DNA of 64,000 bases from Haemaphysalis longicornis (Eukaryota; Arthropoda; Arachnida; Ixodida; Ixodidae). A model generated the notes under the pieces. That model had not been told where the DNA came from and searched no databases. It saw nothing but the letters and a program-made list of their open reading frames with translations. The stretch covers positions 124,001 through 188,000 of the forward strand of contig JABSTR010001177.1 in assembly GCA_013339765.2 (NCBI GenBank), written 5' to 3'. Position numbers and translations under genes: made by a program. Positions 10,515 to 22,149 of the stretch are shown here, one piece after another (positions within the stretch are counted from its first letter, which is position 1; each line of letters starts with the position of its first letter).

Positions 10515-12168
10515 AGGGACACTGAAGTGATATGTAAACATTGCGGGATTACTTGCGCAAATTGTAGTCCGGAGTCCCCAGGCCATGTTTCGACCACTCT
10601 GGGTGCGTTTACGCGATTATATTTAGTAGAAAAATTAATTCGAAAATGCTGTCCTCCTCTCTTTACGCTCGCCCATTTTCTGCGGCGTTTTCGTGTGACG
10701 TCGCGAGGAGCCGAGCTCGCAATTGGCTGCGCTACTGCACGGCTCCCCGGCCTTCAGACAGAGTCAGTCGGCCCAGCGTTTCGTCCGCTGGCCGCCGACG
10801 GGTCGTCGCAATTCGTTCGCTCAGTTGAAACGAAGCCAGGACACGTTTGTGAATGGAAGAATCTGCCTTTCTTTACTTGGTTAGTTTGTACACTGTATCT
10901 AGCTCCAAGTCAAGGTCGCTTCACACAAGCGCTGCACAAGCGCACATGCGACGCTTCGCTGACTGGTACGCCAGTAGGAAAATATAAGTCCTCTTGAAGG
11001 CGGGAGAAGAGTCAGCGAAGTCAATATAGGTACTAAGGAAATAAAATCAACTGATATTTTTACCGTACAGCGTAAAACTAGGGTGCGGGAAGCACTTTTT
11101 TGCGCTGGGCGAACAAGCACAGCGGTCAGCAGCACGACTGCGCATCTGCGAACGCTTTTCCGTCTACGAAATGCAATTGCTAGACGTGAGCTATTGCGGA
11201 AACTCGGGGGACGCTTACTGCACGAGCGCAATACAACAAATAGTCACCTAAGCTGCTTGAAATGCCAAAACTAAATAAAAGTGTAAACTGGTTGTACAAT
11301 ATATACCTTATATTACCGAGGCCGGCGGAGCCTGCTCCGTTGGCCGAGTCGTCTGAGGCGCTAGGTATGTTACGTAAGTGTTTTGCAAGTCACGAGTTCG
11401 AATCCCCACGGGTACGTGCTTTTTTTTTGTAAGTTAACTTTTTCGTTTTCCGCCGATGTTTTCTATACCTATATGTTCACCTTTTTTTGAGCCGCAACGT
11501 TCCTGGCTCCACGAACTAGTTCACAAAACGCGCGCAGGCTGGCACTGGCTGCGCTAGCAAGTTCTCGTTGGCGTGAGCCTGTTGCCATAAGCACCGACTG
11601 CTTGCAGGCAGTGGGCACAGGCCAGAATGAACAGACCCTTGGCCTGGTGCGAACACGCTTTTTACGATACAGGCATGAGGGAGGCAAGCTCCAAATATGG
11701 GGGAAAAGCGCATGACATTTGGGCGTCTGCGGGTACGCAGAGGGCGTTCATGCACTGCGTAGGCCTCGGCTAGTGAATGCTACGATTCCAAGCCGTCCTG
11801 GGAGGCTTATCTTCATGCATTTTTACAGCTGACAACATGGCAGAAGCGCGGTACGATGATTACTGAGTTATTGAGAATGCCCATCCAACAACGCCACCGG
11901 TTGTGTTTTACAGAACCGAAACCGAAACCGAAACTTGCTTGGTTGCTCACCTTGGGCATCGTCCAATCACGGTGCCCGCTCCTCCTAACGTCACAGCTTT
12001 AGTTGGTGCGGCCGCCGCAAACCGCGCATGGTAGTTTTTCTTCTTTCGCGCTTTGTAAAATAATTACCGATTTGTCAACCGGATAAACGATGAAAAGTGT
12101 GCTAATTTGAGCCAGTCTACGCAGTGCAAGCAAAAACGGGAGCTTGACAAATTCACTTCAGTGTCCCT
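10515..12168. mobile_element. TTAA-flanked transposon, TIR AGGGACACTGAAGTGA
   Basis: The left end AGGGACACTGAAGTGA (10515) and its exact complement at 12153-12168 are bordered by TTAA (10511-10514 and 12169-12172). The empty site survives in the other arm of the host element near 13400: GATT-C-AATAAAA against GATTTAA...TTAATAAAA. That confirms TTAA duplication and both boundaries. The interior includes a tRNA-like segment (11341-11418) and no transposase. Members are common to piggyBac- or Kolobok-like TTAA groups; family not determined. Confidence 0.88.
11341..11418 (+). other. tRNA-Leu-like sequence, SINE head or tRNA relic
   Basis: An A-box-like TGGCCGAGTCGTCTGAGGCGCT and a B box AGTTCGAATCCCC are spaced as in a leucine/serine-type tRNA, followed by a run of T (11420-11429) that could terminate RNA polymerase III. 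The anticodon arm does not fold cleanly by eye. I take it as a tRNA-derived SINE head or decayed tRNA rather than a working tRNA gene. Confidence 0.5.
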
Positions 12169-13545
12169 TTAATAAAAAAATATTTCGAGCCCGATCCGGC
12201 CAGGCTACTTTCCACAAAGCTTGGTGTGGCTACTTTAGTCTTTGGAAGTAGACAGCTGCAACTTCCCCTTAACATTGAAGTGTCCAAACACAGGTAGGCA
12301 GATTTTGCAAGTGAGATAAAGTTTACTTTCTAGGAACTAAAAACAATGTTTTTCAGAAAGCAATTTAATTTATATCCCCGGAAGCCTCCAAGTCAGACAG
12401 CTGAAAAGACCAACTTTTTGCAGTTGGAACTTCGCATGTACCAGGTAAAATAATACCCCCTTGACCAAGACTTTCGCATGTCGAAAATTCTCAGTCGCAG
12501 CAGCGTACTTACTGGCATGTTAATGGGATCAATTACTAACTATTTGTGATTAATCAGCGTCACAAACATAAAATATGGGTTAATGAAACAGCTAAGGCAA
12601 GGCGATAAAAAATATTCTTGAAATAGCAACTTTACTCTGCAAAAGACACAAGCTGGAAAAAAACTCAATTATTTTAATGCCGTATGCAACAAATTTAACA
12701 ATGCGTAAATATGACTACTCTGATGAGTTTTCTTTAGATATGTCATTTTATTTTCCTAAAATTTTTAAAAACAGCCATAATTATTTGTATTTTTTACTGC
12801 GAAGTGCTACTGAACTTAAAAAGGACATTAAAAAACGTGTTTAATGTGACCTCATTTTTCCACAGTAGAAAAAAATAATGCAATACATTTTGTGCTTTCT
12901 AGAATACTCAGTTACTTAGTACCATATTCATTAAATATTGCTAAAATTGAGGAACATTGTTTTTTTTAAATGACGTTGAAAGTTGGCCCTTTTTTCCAAA
13001 TTTTCATTTTTTGTAGCACGTTATGGAGTTGTATTTCAAAAATGTTTTCTTCTAGAGCAATGAGCAGGCTGTGAAGTATTCAGCAGCCCCTGGTAAGTAA
13101 GTCTAAATTAAATAAACAGACAGCTTAGCCTCTGGCCTACGTGTAAAAAAAACTTTTTTTTTTAGAAGTCCACTTTTGAACGACATTGCTCTCGCTACTA
13201 AGTTTGAGAAATATTTTCTCAAACAATATAAACATGACAAGTTCAATTTTTCTGAATGCAGCCGAAAAGTGTGGAAATATTTGGTAAAAAAATTAAGAGC
13301 CTTCGGAAAAATTTCCGCTTCTTGTTACAGGTGCCTAAAGTTGCCACACCAAGCTTTGTGGAAAGTAGCCGGGCCGGATCGTGCTCGAAATATTTCTTTT
13401 ATTGAATCAACAATGGCGTTACTCACTAAACTAATGCCAGTTCCATGGTGGGGATGCAGTGTTCTACACAATATTCAAGTTTCATCTCAAACAAAAAATA
13501 GTCATGGCACCACTTTGGCTGTCCTTATCCGAACACACCCAGGAG

Positions 13546-14309
13546 AGAGCGTGACGCCGCCAGCCGCATATTCTCGCACACACACTGCCCCCCGAATCCC
13601 CAATAAGAGCCCCATGTGGCATGACCATGTGCCACATCATTTAGGCACAACTTGTTCGCAGCAATTTGAAAGAGCTCCCCCTCCTCCAATGTTTCAGCCA
13701 AGCAGCCATCTGTGCCGCTGAAATCTTTGGGAGAGCACGTGGGCGAGCACCGGCCATAATGGCTAGCTTTGGCTGGCCCGCATGGCTGGCGATCACGCCC
13801 GTGCTCGAGGACTCCGATTTTTGCTGCATGCAGCATCGCGCGACCTCTCAAAAAATTTAGCCGAGACTGTCCTCTCTCGCACTCGTCCCATCGTGCAGTA
13901 GAATTTCACACAAGAAAGCATCAAAGGTGCTGAGAAACTTTGTTCCCATCCGACTTCAATCACCCCCACAGGAAAACAGCCGCCTTAAAAGGACTGCCTT
14001 GGACAAGCTACTGCTGTCTCCACGTTTATCACTGCCATGTTTGCCCAAGTGTGGAAAAGTTTAGGGTAACGCAGAAAAAGAAAAATCCAAGAAAAAGAGA
14101 TGTGCCCCACTCCCTCACCCATCAGCGCTCAGCCAAAATTGCTGCACCTAGACACCTGAAATAACGGAAGTACATTTGTCGCATGGCGTAAGGGCTCATT
14201 AAGGCGGGATTTTTGGAAATTTCAATCCTGAGTCAAGGAAAAGGGGGTAATTGTGTTTTTATACACTTGTGATCCCTATCGAAGTGCTTTTTGCCAATGT
14301 GTGTGGCCC
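13546..14309. other. No recognisable feature
   Basis: Mixed-composition non-coding DNA between two transposons. A 181-codon frame crosses 13176-13721 but runs through the transposon arm and has no domain. Confidence 0.45.
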
Positions 14310-14313
14310 TTAA

Positions 14314-15790
14314 AGGCCCACTGCACTCAAAATTTTTTTTTTGTCCAAATTTGATCGAAATAAGCAGTCTAAGCTCTTAAAATCACCCTTGGCTTCGTAA
14401 TCTTAAGCTTCGTAAGCACACAGCACTCTAGGTACCGTCGTTCAAAGTAGCTCCGTGCAGATGACGTTTGCCCTGGCGGAGAGTCGCCGAAACAAGTTCC
14501 GAGCGGCCTGTGACGGAGGCTGGGGAACCTGTCCGTGGAGCTCTCGCTTCTCCGGCGACTTGCACAGCACTCTAACAACGGGCGCAGGGACGCGTTTGCC
14601 CGGGGTTTCTCTGCTACACCACCTTGCTGTACCGCTGTCGCCATGACAGGTTTCAAACTAACCGCATAAGTAGCAATATTCGCTCTTCTTTTTTTTTTTT
14701 CAGTGCAATAGAAGAGAATAAAAGCCTACAAAATATTCAAGCGCTTGCAAACATTCTGGAGCGTGCGAAACTCTTTTTACTTGAAAATAATATTTCTACT
14801 AAAAAAAAAAAAAAACACGCACTCACTTGCCTTACATTTGTCATTCCTATTGCATCTATTGCCAAAACAAATGTTTTATGAATTCTTGACCACTTCCACG
14901 TCCAATATTTGCCATATTTGGGTTGGGCCAACGCCACCTCCATTTAGACCTGTCCAAAGTTTTGCGACCTAACTAGGGTTGTTGTACACGCGGGTATAAA
15001 CATTTGTGCGACTTTTGCCTAACTCGCTAAGTGAAGCAAAATCAGCCTTGCTCGTGGTAACTAATACATCCGCACAATTATCGGCCGCCGTCTTCGCGAA
15101 GTGCGAAAGCTAACAAAACTGCTCCTCATAAACAATAAACTTTATTTTTTTCAATTCACAAATGAAGTATTTACTCTTATAGAGTGCTAGATTAGTTTAC
15201 TTGAAAGTAAAATGTTTCCAACAGTGCATGCCTCTGTGAAAGTAGAAAACAGAGGCAGATAGATAACTTTTTCGTGATTTAGTGCATCATTTAGCTGTGG
15301 AAGCTGGCTTATAGTTTTAGATCCCTTTTATAATTTGATTCTCGATGTGCAGCAAGGCGAAAAAATATGGCACCGATATTCACGAAGTTATTTGCACGCA
15401 ATGTATAGTAAAAATAGTGATTGATCTCCGCCCGCGTGCGGTCTATCCCCTTCAAAGAGAGCGGTGGGACAGCCGAGGTGCCGGCTAACCAAAGCTGCTT
15501 TTCGATACCGTACGAGCAACTAGCTTTGTAAATCACTGGCCCGCTTTTTCATCGCAATGCCAAGGATTGCTACAACGGCCGTTGTTCTGATGGAAAAATA
15601 ACTGCCGTACGGTCTACTTCATTTCGATTGATAGCAACGCGATGCCGGAAGTGCGCCTAACCACATTATCCTGGGCAAACATTAGAGGGAGTTCTGTGGA
15701 AATAACAGTGCGAAACGCGATGCTGCCACGTGCATTTGAAGGCGGCTCTGAGCAACCGCCGACTATAGCGCAACCGTTCTGTGCCATCAC
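14314..15790 (-). mobile_element. TTAAAGGCC repeat family, copy B
   Basis: Begins after TTAA (14310-14313) with AGGCCCACTGCACTC. It is an inverted counterpart of copy A and parallel to copy C, with the same GC-rich block (14455-14640), poly-A tract and AT-rich middle. Homology to A and C fades at about 15790, where it diverges after ACGTACG, so its far terminus was not located. No coding capacity recognised. Confidence 0.7.
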
Positions 15791-18050
15791 GTACGTTATG
15801 GTGGCTAGAAGGGGAGGTGGCAGCTTTGGCCACCAAGGAGTGTAGCAAGCCATCATGCCAGCTGTCATCACTCAGATGGGTCTCGCGCCGGACGGCCGGA
15901 CGGCTTCGCGTGCGATACGTGCACCTGAGATTTATTTGCGTGACATTTAAACTGCGCTGAATTGCACAACGCCTGCTCATCGCATATCCTAAGAGCTAAA
16001 ATGTTGAAAAATAAAAACTGTTTCTTCGATACCTGTCTCATCCGATCAACGTATCTGGCGATGACGGGCGCAATCTGTTGAAATTAACCACTCGCCCTTG
16101 TGCCTAATTGTAATGAACACATTTTTTAAAGCAGCCTGTTAGCGAACGCGCACAACATCGAAACTTAGTCAGCTTTCCAGTGATCCTAAGCAGAAACAGC
16201 GCATATTCTGGGTAGCAGTAACAACTAAACAGTCACGCATGAGCTGCTACTGTGGCAAGTATCGTAGCGGCTTGGAAAACGTGCTTTGCAATGCCAGTTA
16301 GGAGGGTTCGCCGTTCGCACACAAGAGAGATGGCGGCAGCACATCCGGGACACCGATGCGCCCGCGCGCGAAGCAGACGACCCAAGCCGCACTCGGCCAA
16401 TCCAATCGTGCCGTGGCATCACGTGCGCCCAACGTCCAACCAGGCCACTGAGTTTCACTTTTTTTCAATGCTTATTTTCTCTTCGCCGAGTGGGCGAAGC
16501 GGGACAGCAGTGGCGGGAGATTGAGGTAGGAAGAGCGCTCTTTCAAACGACACCGCATGGCGCCTGTCGCTCCAGGGGGAAAACGGCTGCGCGCCGTGAC
16601 AAAAGTACCATTTTAGCGTTTGCTTTTGCGCACATTGGGCTTGCGCAAGTGTTTTGAATTGTTACTGCTGGCTGAAATACTAGTTCCTGAGGCTTGAAAC
16701 TTAGCAGACTTAGGCAGAAAGACTTGAGGATTCCGAAAACGCCACTTCCAAAAAATCGATTTTTTCGCCAATTTTTCGTCCCAAAGACCCGTGTCCCCCC
16801 TTAACCAGAGCTTTCAGGATCTAGGACATTTCGGTGCAGGACTTTCGGTGACTGAATTGTCGGGTGCATGCTTATTTGAAACAGCTTTCATATTTTTATT
16901 GCCACATGTGTGTTACGGACAACAATCTAGTGATTGCACTTTTAGGTGGATTCTGTGTTTGATTTTTGCCAGTTATTTTTGGAAATTAGACATTTGTATA
17001 TTTTTGTTTAGTACCTCTTTCAGAGAACATCTGTTATGCAGCTAACTGATAGCATTATTTTGCACGTTTTCGTTTTAATTTGCGACAAGACGTTAATTTA
17101 TACTCGCTCTCTTTTGCGGCATCAGCCAAGGCAATTAGCTGGCATCTACGATGGCATAATGCATTATTTATGCATATTTTTTCCGAATAAAAGGCACACT
17201 CTCACTGTCCAAACAAAGCAGCTTTACAAACATTCGGCTGCCCCCAGATATCTTATGAACAGTTTTATGTAGGCTGCGCTGTCACGCTAAAATGAATTTG
17301 CAAACACAGTTGGCGCCAACTTTTTGTAACGAACAAGTGACTGATATTGTCATGTACGAAGAACGAGCCATTCTGACAGCAGCTTCTGTATTTCCCAAAT
17401 GCCAAAGAGCTCGGGGTGTGCCTAAAAGTGGCAGCAGTGCCACCACCCGTGTTCGGGCAAACGTTTCATGTGAAGTTCTTTTTCTCAGCAGCCCCGCCTT
17501 CAAATTGCAATCTCCCCAGATATCTTTTTGCGTCATATTATTCTCAGTTTCCCCTGAAAACCTCATAGACCTAGTGGAGTTACGGTTTCCGAAGCGTCAC
17601 CGCATTGATGTAAGAAAAAGCGATACATTCACCATGAGCTCGCACAACCTGTCTAATACGCTACAAATAGCTACCCAAAAGGTCCCGAGGAACAAGCTTG
17701 CTGGCGTCGCTGTCATGCGGACGGCGCCCCCTCTCCAGGAATCACTCCTTTCGTCGCCCCACCGGCAATTAACCCTTCGAGTAGAGCCCACCCTAGACAT
17801 GGACATTCCTCGCTTCCTCCGAGGGGCAAAATGAGTAGAGCTGGGACAGTCGTGTGCAAGTTTTCGAGGTCCAGTTTACACACTGGAGAAGCACCAAGGG
17901 AGCTGGCATTCGGTGCCAGCCCCCTGCCCCCACCCCTTTAGCGACGCCACTGTAAGCGCGATTGTTGATTAGGTCGTCAGGAGACCCGACACAGAATGCC
18001 ACGAAGACAAGGTTGATGAAGAAAATATTTAAAACAAAATGCACACGCCC
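15791..18050. other. No gene or defined element found
   Basis: Includes a GC-rich patch (16300-16600), a CCCCCC-TTAA sequence at about 16794-16802 that looks like a lone TTAA-element end, and a 180-codon frame (17292-17834) with no domain I recognise. All is intronic under the PRMT1 model. Confidence 0.4.
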
Positions 18051-19264
18051 TTAAAGGCCAAGTGCACTCAAATTTTTTTTTGTCCCAAATAAGCAGTCTA
18101 AGCTCTTGAAATCACCTTGGCGAAATCCTAAGCTTCGTAAGCACTCAGCACACTAGGTACCGTCGTTCAAAGTAGCTCCGTGCAGACGACGTTTGCACCT
18201 GGCGGAGAGTCGCCGAAACAAGTTCCGAGCGGCCTGTGACGGAGGCTGGGGAACCTGTCCGTGGAGCTCGCGCTTCTCCGTCCACTTGCACGGCGCTCCG
18301 CTGGGCGCAGGGATGCATTCGCCCGGGTTTCTCTGCTACACTACCGCGCTGTACCGTCGTCGCCATCACGTTTGAAACTAACCACATAGGTAGCAATATC
18401 CACCTTTTTTTCAGCACAATAAAAGAAATTAGAAGCCTACAAACTATACGCGTGCTTGCAAACGTTCCGGGGCTATCAAAATTCTTTTTACTTGGAAATA
18501 ATATTTCTACTAAAAAAAAAAACACGCACACACTTGCCTTACATGTCATTCCTATTGCATCTATCACAGAAAAAAAATGATGTTTTATAATTTCTTGACC
18601 ACTTGAACTTCTACGTCCAATATTTGCAATATAAGCGCTGGGCAAATGCTGCCTCCATCCCTTGAACCTGTTTAAAGTTTTGCGACCTAACTAGAGTTGT
18701 TGTACACGCGGGTATAAACATTTGTCGACCTTTTGCCTCACTCGCTGAAGGAACAAAAATCAGCCTTGCTCGTGGTAACAAATACATCCGCACAAATATC
18801 GGCCGTCGTCTTAGCGAAGTGCGAAAGGCTAACAAAACTGCTCCTCTCATAAACTTGATTTTTTTTCAATTCCCAAATGAAGCGTTTATTTTTCTAGAGT
18901 GGTAGACTTAGTTTACTTGAAATTGAAATGTTTCAACAGCACAGTGAACGTAGAAAACAGCGGTAGACACGTAATTTTTTTCACGTTTTAGCACATCGTT
19001 TAACTGTGGAAGCTGGCTTATAGTTTTAGATCCCTTTTACAATTAGGTTCTCGATGTGCAGCAGGGCAAAAAATACTGGGCTGATATTCACAAAGCTGTT
19101 TGCGCATAATGTATAGTAAGAATTATTCCCTGCGGTTTATTCCCTTCAAAGAGAGCGATGTGACAGCCGAGGCGCCGGCTAACCAAAGCTGCTTTTCGAT
19201 ATCGTACGAGCAACTAGCTTTGTAAACCAGGGCCCGCTTTTTTACTCGCAATGCCAAGGATTGC

Positions 19265-19394
19265 TACAACAGCCGTTATTCTGATGGAAAAATAACTGTT
19301 GTACGGCCTACTTCATTTCGATTTTGAACTTAAAACAACAACAGCCGTTATTCTGATGAAAAATAACTGTTGTACGGCCTACTTCATTTCGATT
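19265..19394. repeat. Tandem duplication of a retroposon target site
   Basis: A block containing AACAGCCGTTATTCTGATG and CTACTTCATTTCGATTTTGA is present twice in a row. The first unit ends with a few bases of the retroposon's own terminus (TTGAACTTAAA), so the duplication happened after the retroposon arrived. Confidence 0.8.
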
Positions 19395-19552
19395 TTGAAC
19401 TTAAACAACAGCGCAAATGACAAGGACTAAGAAAGAAGCACAGACAAGCGCTGCTGAAACAAACGCTTGTCTGTGCTTCTGTCTTAGTCCTCGCTGTTGT
19501 TTAAGTTCAGAATGAACCAACTGGCCCCAGTCGAGATGCTAATTCAGTTCAT
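19395..19552 (-). mobile_element. Snapback retroposon, 158 bp, 12-bp TSD
   Basis: Flanked by TTCATTTCGATT at 19383-19394 and 19553-19564, a duplication also supported by the empty site in copy B near 15620. Read on the minus strand it has a head ending GGGGCCAGTTGGTTCATTC, then a long hairpin: arm TGAACTTAAACAACAGCG and onward, a short loop (about 19451-19463), and the complementary arm. One arm has lost about 8 bases. The hairpin's free end lies at the target duplication. It encodes nothing and has no poly-A. Its architecture equals that of the element at 20249, though the stem sequence differs. Confidence 0.75.
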
Positions 19553-19700
19553 TTCATTTCGATTGATAGCAACGAGATTTCGGAATTGCGCCTAACTCCA
19601 CTGTCCTGAGGAAACATTAGTCGGAGCTCTTCTGTGGAAACAGCAGTGCCAAACGCGGCGCTACCACACACATTTGAAGGCGGCTCTCGATGCCCTTTTA

Positions 19701-20235
19701 CTATAACGCATATCTGAATATTGGGAAGGATATGGCTGGGAAACCTACCGAAATATCCCTCCAGGTCTGAACAAACATGGTGTAACTGTATTTTTACCAT
19801 ACACGAGGCTCGTTTTTGCTCAATAAGCCCCCATACTGGTTAGAAGCCAGGTATAAAACCAGCACGCACCTATACAGAGTAGGTTACTTGGAACTCAACC
19901 TACAGTTTTTGCTCCCCATAGTGCCTGTCGGAATACTTCCATGCCACCACAACGTAAAGTGAATTGATGAATACGTTGGAGTGTTTGGTACGGTTGCAAA
20001 AACTGTTTTACCTTACGTACGATTACAGGGAATCGCAATGCCCAGAAGGCCTTGAATTTGTTTTGGTCTTGCATTTTTGCCGGTTTCGCTTATTAGAACA
20101 GACTCTGGCTGTTCCCTTTGCTTGAAAGATTGCCGAATAAAGAAGCTGTCGCCACACTCCGACGCTTCGCGCTCCGCACAGGACTGGCTTCACAGAATGG
20201 GGCGACGCCAGCAATGTTGTTTCTTCCACAGCGGC
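19701..20235. other. No recognisable feature
   Basis: Non-coding DNA with no repeat ends that I could pair. A minus-strand frame at 20023-20511 runs through the adjacent hairpin retroposon and is not a gene. Confidence 0.45.
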
Positions 20236-20248
20236 ATCAAAAGCTATA

Positions 20249-20409
20249 GGGCATCTGTAGGGGCTAGTTGGTTCTGCATAACTTGAATGGAGAGCGTTTA
20301 AACTTTGACAGTAAACAAGGACGAGAAAGACTACATTGCGCTTCGCCCTGTGTTGTAGTCTTTCTCGTCCTTGTTTACTGTCAAAGTTTAAGCGCTCTCC
20401 ATTCAAGTT
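20249..20409 (+). mobile_element. Snapback retroposon, 161 bp, 13-bp TSD
   Basis: Perfect 13-base target duplication ATCAAAAGCTATA at 20236-20248 and 20410-20422. The element has a head of about 30 bases containing GGGGCTAGTTGGTTC, then an almost perfect hairpin with arms of nearly 60 bases (about 20280-20335 and 20352-20409) and a short loop. The second arm ends exactly at the target duplication. Duplications of this length fit target-primed reverse transcription by a LINE, but there is no poly-A tail or tRNA box. It cannot encode a protein. Confidence 0.8.
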
Positions 20410-20422
20410 ATCAAAAGCTATA

Positions 20423-22140
20423 CTTGAAATCCCGCCTTGAGCTAGCGTATGTGATTTTAAGTCTTTTATTATGACAAAACATGGTGCATGCACAATATCT
20501 GGTGCGGACAAGCATCAAAAGTAAACCGCGCACAAAGAAACAGCAGGGCAAGCGACACCCGAGAGAAGCAGACAATTGCGAGAATCCCTAAGCTCATGTC
20601 ACGGAGGCGTGCTTTGCAGCGCCGCCCGTGGTCGAACTCACCGCCAATACAATAAAAACAAAGTAACAAATTGCAGAGCAAAAAAAAAAACAAAAACAAA
20701 TAAAATGTCACTAGTGTTCAGTTGGCCAATTTGTGCAGACTGGCAGGACCCCAAGGCCAGCCTTTGTTCGCCTCACTAGGCACAGCTACTGGGGACCCCA
20801 TTACAGTTTGCCCAGGCGGTCCAACGTTTGGTCGGGTATGCACCGGATGAACAAGTGGCGCAAGACCAAATCATTGGCTATGATCACCCGCACAGGACCA
20901 GTGTCGAGCCATTAGCGTCAGTTCCACAGGCCTCGAAGGGCACAACAGGCACCCAAGTGGATCCACCACCAATTACTCTGGAGCGCAGGCAAGATAGTCC
21001 CAAGAAATTTCACTAGCCTGCCGTCCTTTTGGTGATGAAAGCCTCAGGCAGGCAGCACACCAGTGCCCACTTAGTATACCATAAAATCTAAATTGCTGCT
21101 TCCCTAGCTTTCCCTGAAATCTTCGCATCCTTTTTCCGCTATGAATAAATTTAAGGTCTGTGAACGCCTCAAATCATCTGCTCACCGCCTACAAGTGCCG
21201 TGCAAGCACACGCTTTTTTTTTTACTTTTAATTGCTAGAAAAAAAAAGTACAATTCAGGCAAGAAAAAGCAATAACATAATTTGGCAATAAAAATTTATT
21301 AAAATGCCTCAATGGCAAATGCAGTGAGAGGGCGCCGCGGTCGACCAGTGTGCTGTTTTTCCCGCGCTGTCAAAAACCGCTGCGGCGACACACCGCTGTA
21401 ATGCAAAACTGGCCCGGACAGCTGACGGCACAAGGAGGTGTACGCAGCGCTTAGAGTAACACGGCAATTAGAGAAGCCATACGAACTAACTGGACAGCAT
21501 GGGCACAAACAGCACAAACCAGGACAACATTTGCATGGGGATCAGCCTGCGTTCGCGCTGTCCACTGCGTTCGTGTGTCCTCTCCAACCATGCAACCCGA
21601 AGCGCAGCGTACAATAATGCAAAACCCTACAGGAGGTACTTTTGGCCCTCTACTTCAGAAGGAACAAGTTTAAGTCCAACCGTCAGTGGAAAATGGCCTG
21701 CGTAAATGCTACAGAAAAATAGACACCGCTGGCAAGCCCTTGGGACTCGGCCACAAGAGCAAGTCATGGGAAATACACCACGTGTTGCTCAAGCTGCAGT
21801 CACGGCCACTGGTGCTCTCACGCAGCGGCCAACCAGGCGCAAAACTGACGGTACGGCGCCGCGAAGAGTTCATTCACATCCGATGGCTCCGTAATCGCTG
21901 TGACGGTGACGCACGGGTAACACGCGGCGCCCAAGGCCGTTACATTTTACGCCGATATTCCCCGCTCTGAACAGTCCCACGTCACCGTGATCCACGAGGG
22001 AAGAAACCCTGGGACAATGAACTTGAAAATTGCGGCAGACTCGGTGTGCTCGCTTTTCTCACTCAAGAAAGTAACAGCGAATTCCGTTTCCAACGGCACG
22101 CTCCTTTCTGCCGTCCAAAGGGCGGCGGCAAGAAATGGCC
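20423..22140. other. No supported gene; unassigned open frames
   Basis: Contains low-complexity A-rich stretches (20680-20705), a minus-strand AATAAA near 21290, and frames such as 20828-21016 (plus) and 21299-21517 (minus) whose products match nothing I know. A short minus-strand 3' exon cannot be excluded around 21290-21520. Confidence 0.35.
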
Positions 22141-22149
22141 GCTAAGCAG

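Larger units (their letters stand above)
10377..13539. mobile_element. Long-TIR element interrupted by a TTAA transposon
   Basis: Long inverted arms: left 10377-10510 plus 12175-12235, right about 13338-13539, together nearly 200 bases of strong similarity. The outer ends begin GGTGTGTTC, and the hexamer CAGGAG flanks both (10371-10376 and 13540-13545). The left arm is split by the TTAA element at 10515-12168 while the right arm is uninterrupted, which proves the order of insertion. Without that insert the element is about 1.5 kb. Its AT-rich centre (12240-13330) codes for nothing recognisable. Superfamily unassigned. Confidence 0.78.
18055..19700 (-). mobile_element. TTAAAGGCC repeat family, copy C
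   Basis: Starts after TTAA (18051-18054) with AGGCCAAGTGCACTC. It is parallel to copy B and carries the same blocks. Between its right-hand blocks it has been invaded by the snapback retroposon at 19395-19552, and the DNA just left of that insertion has been tandemly duplicated (two units of about 75 bases, 19265-19394). Copy B keeps the uninterrupted target, which helps define the insertion. Confidence 0.7.

Noticed and set aside
11341..11418. Functional tRNA-Leu gene
   Set aside because: A and B boxes are good but stems do not pair cleanly by eye and it lies in a transposon.
16794..16802. Complete TTAA element ending in CCCCCC-TTAA
   Set aside because: No matching left end was found within the window for this or for the similar end at 2649-2658.
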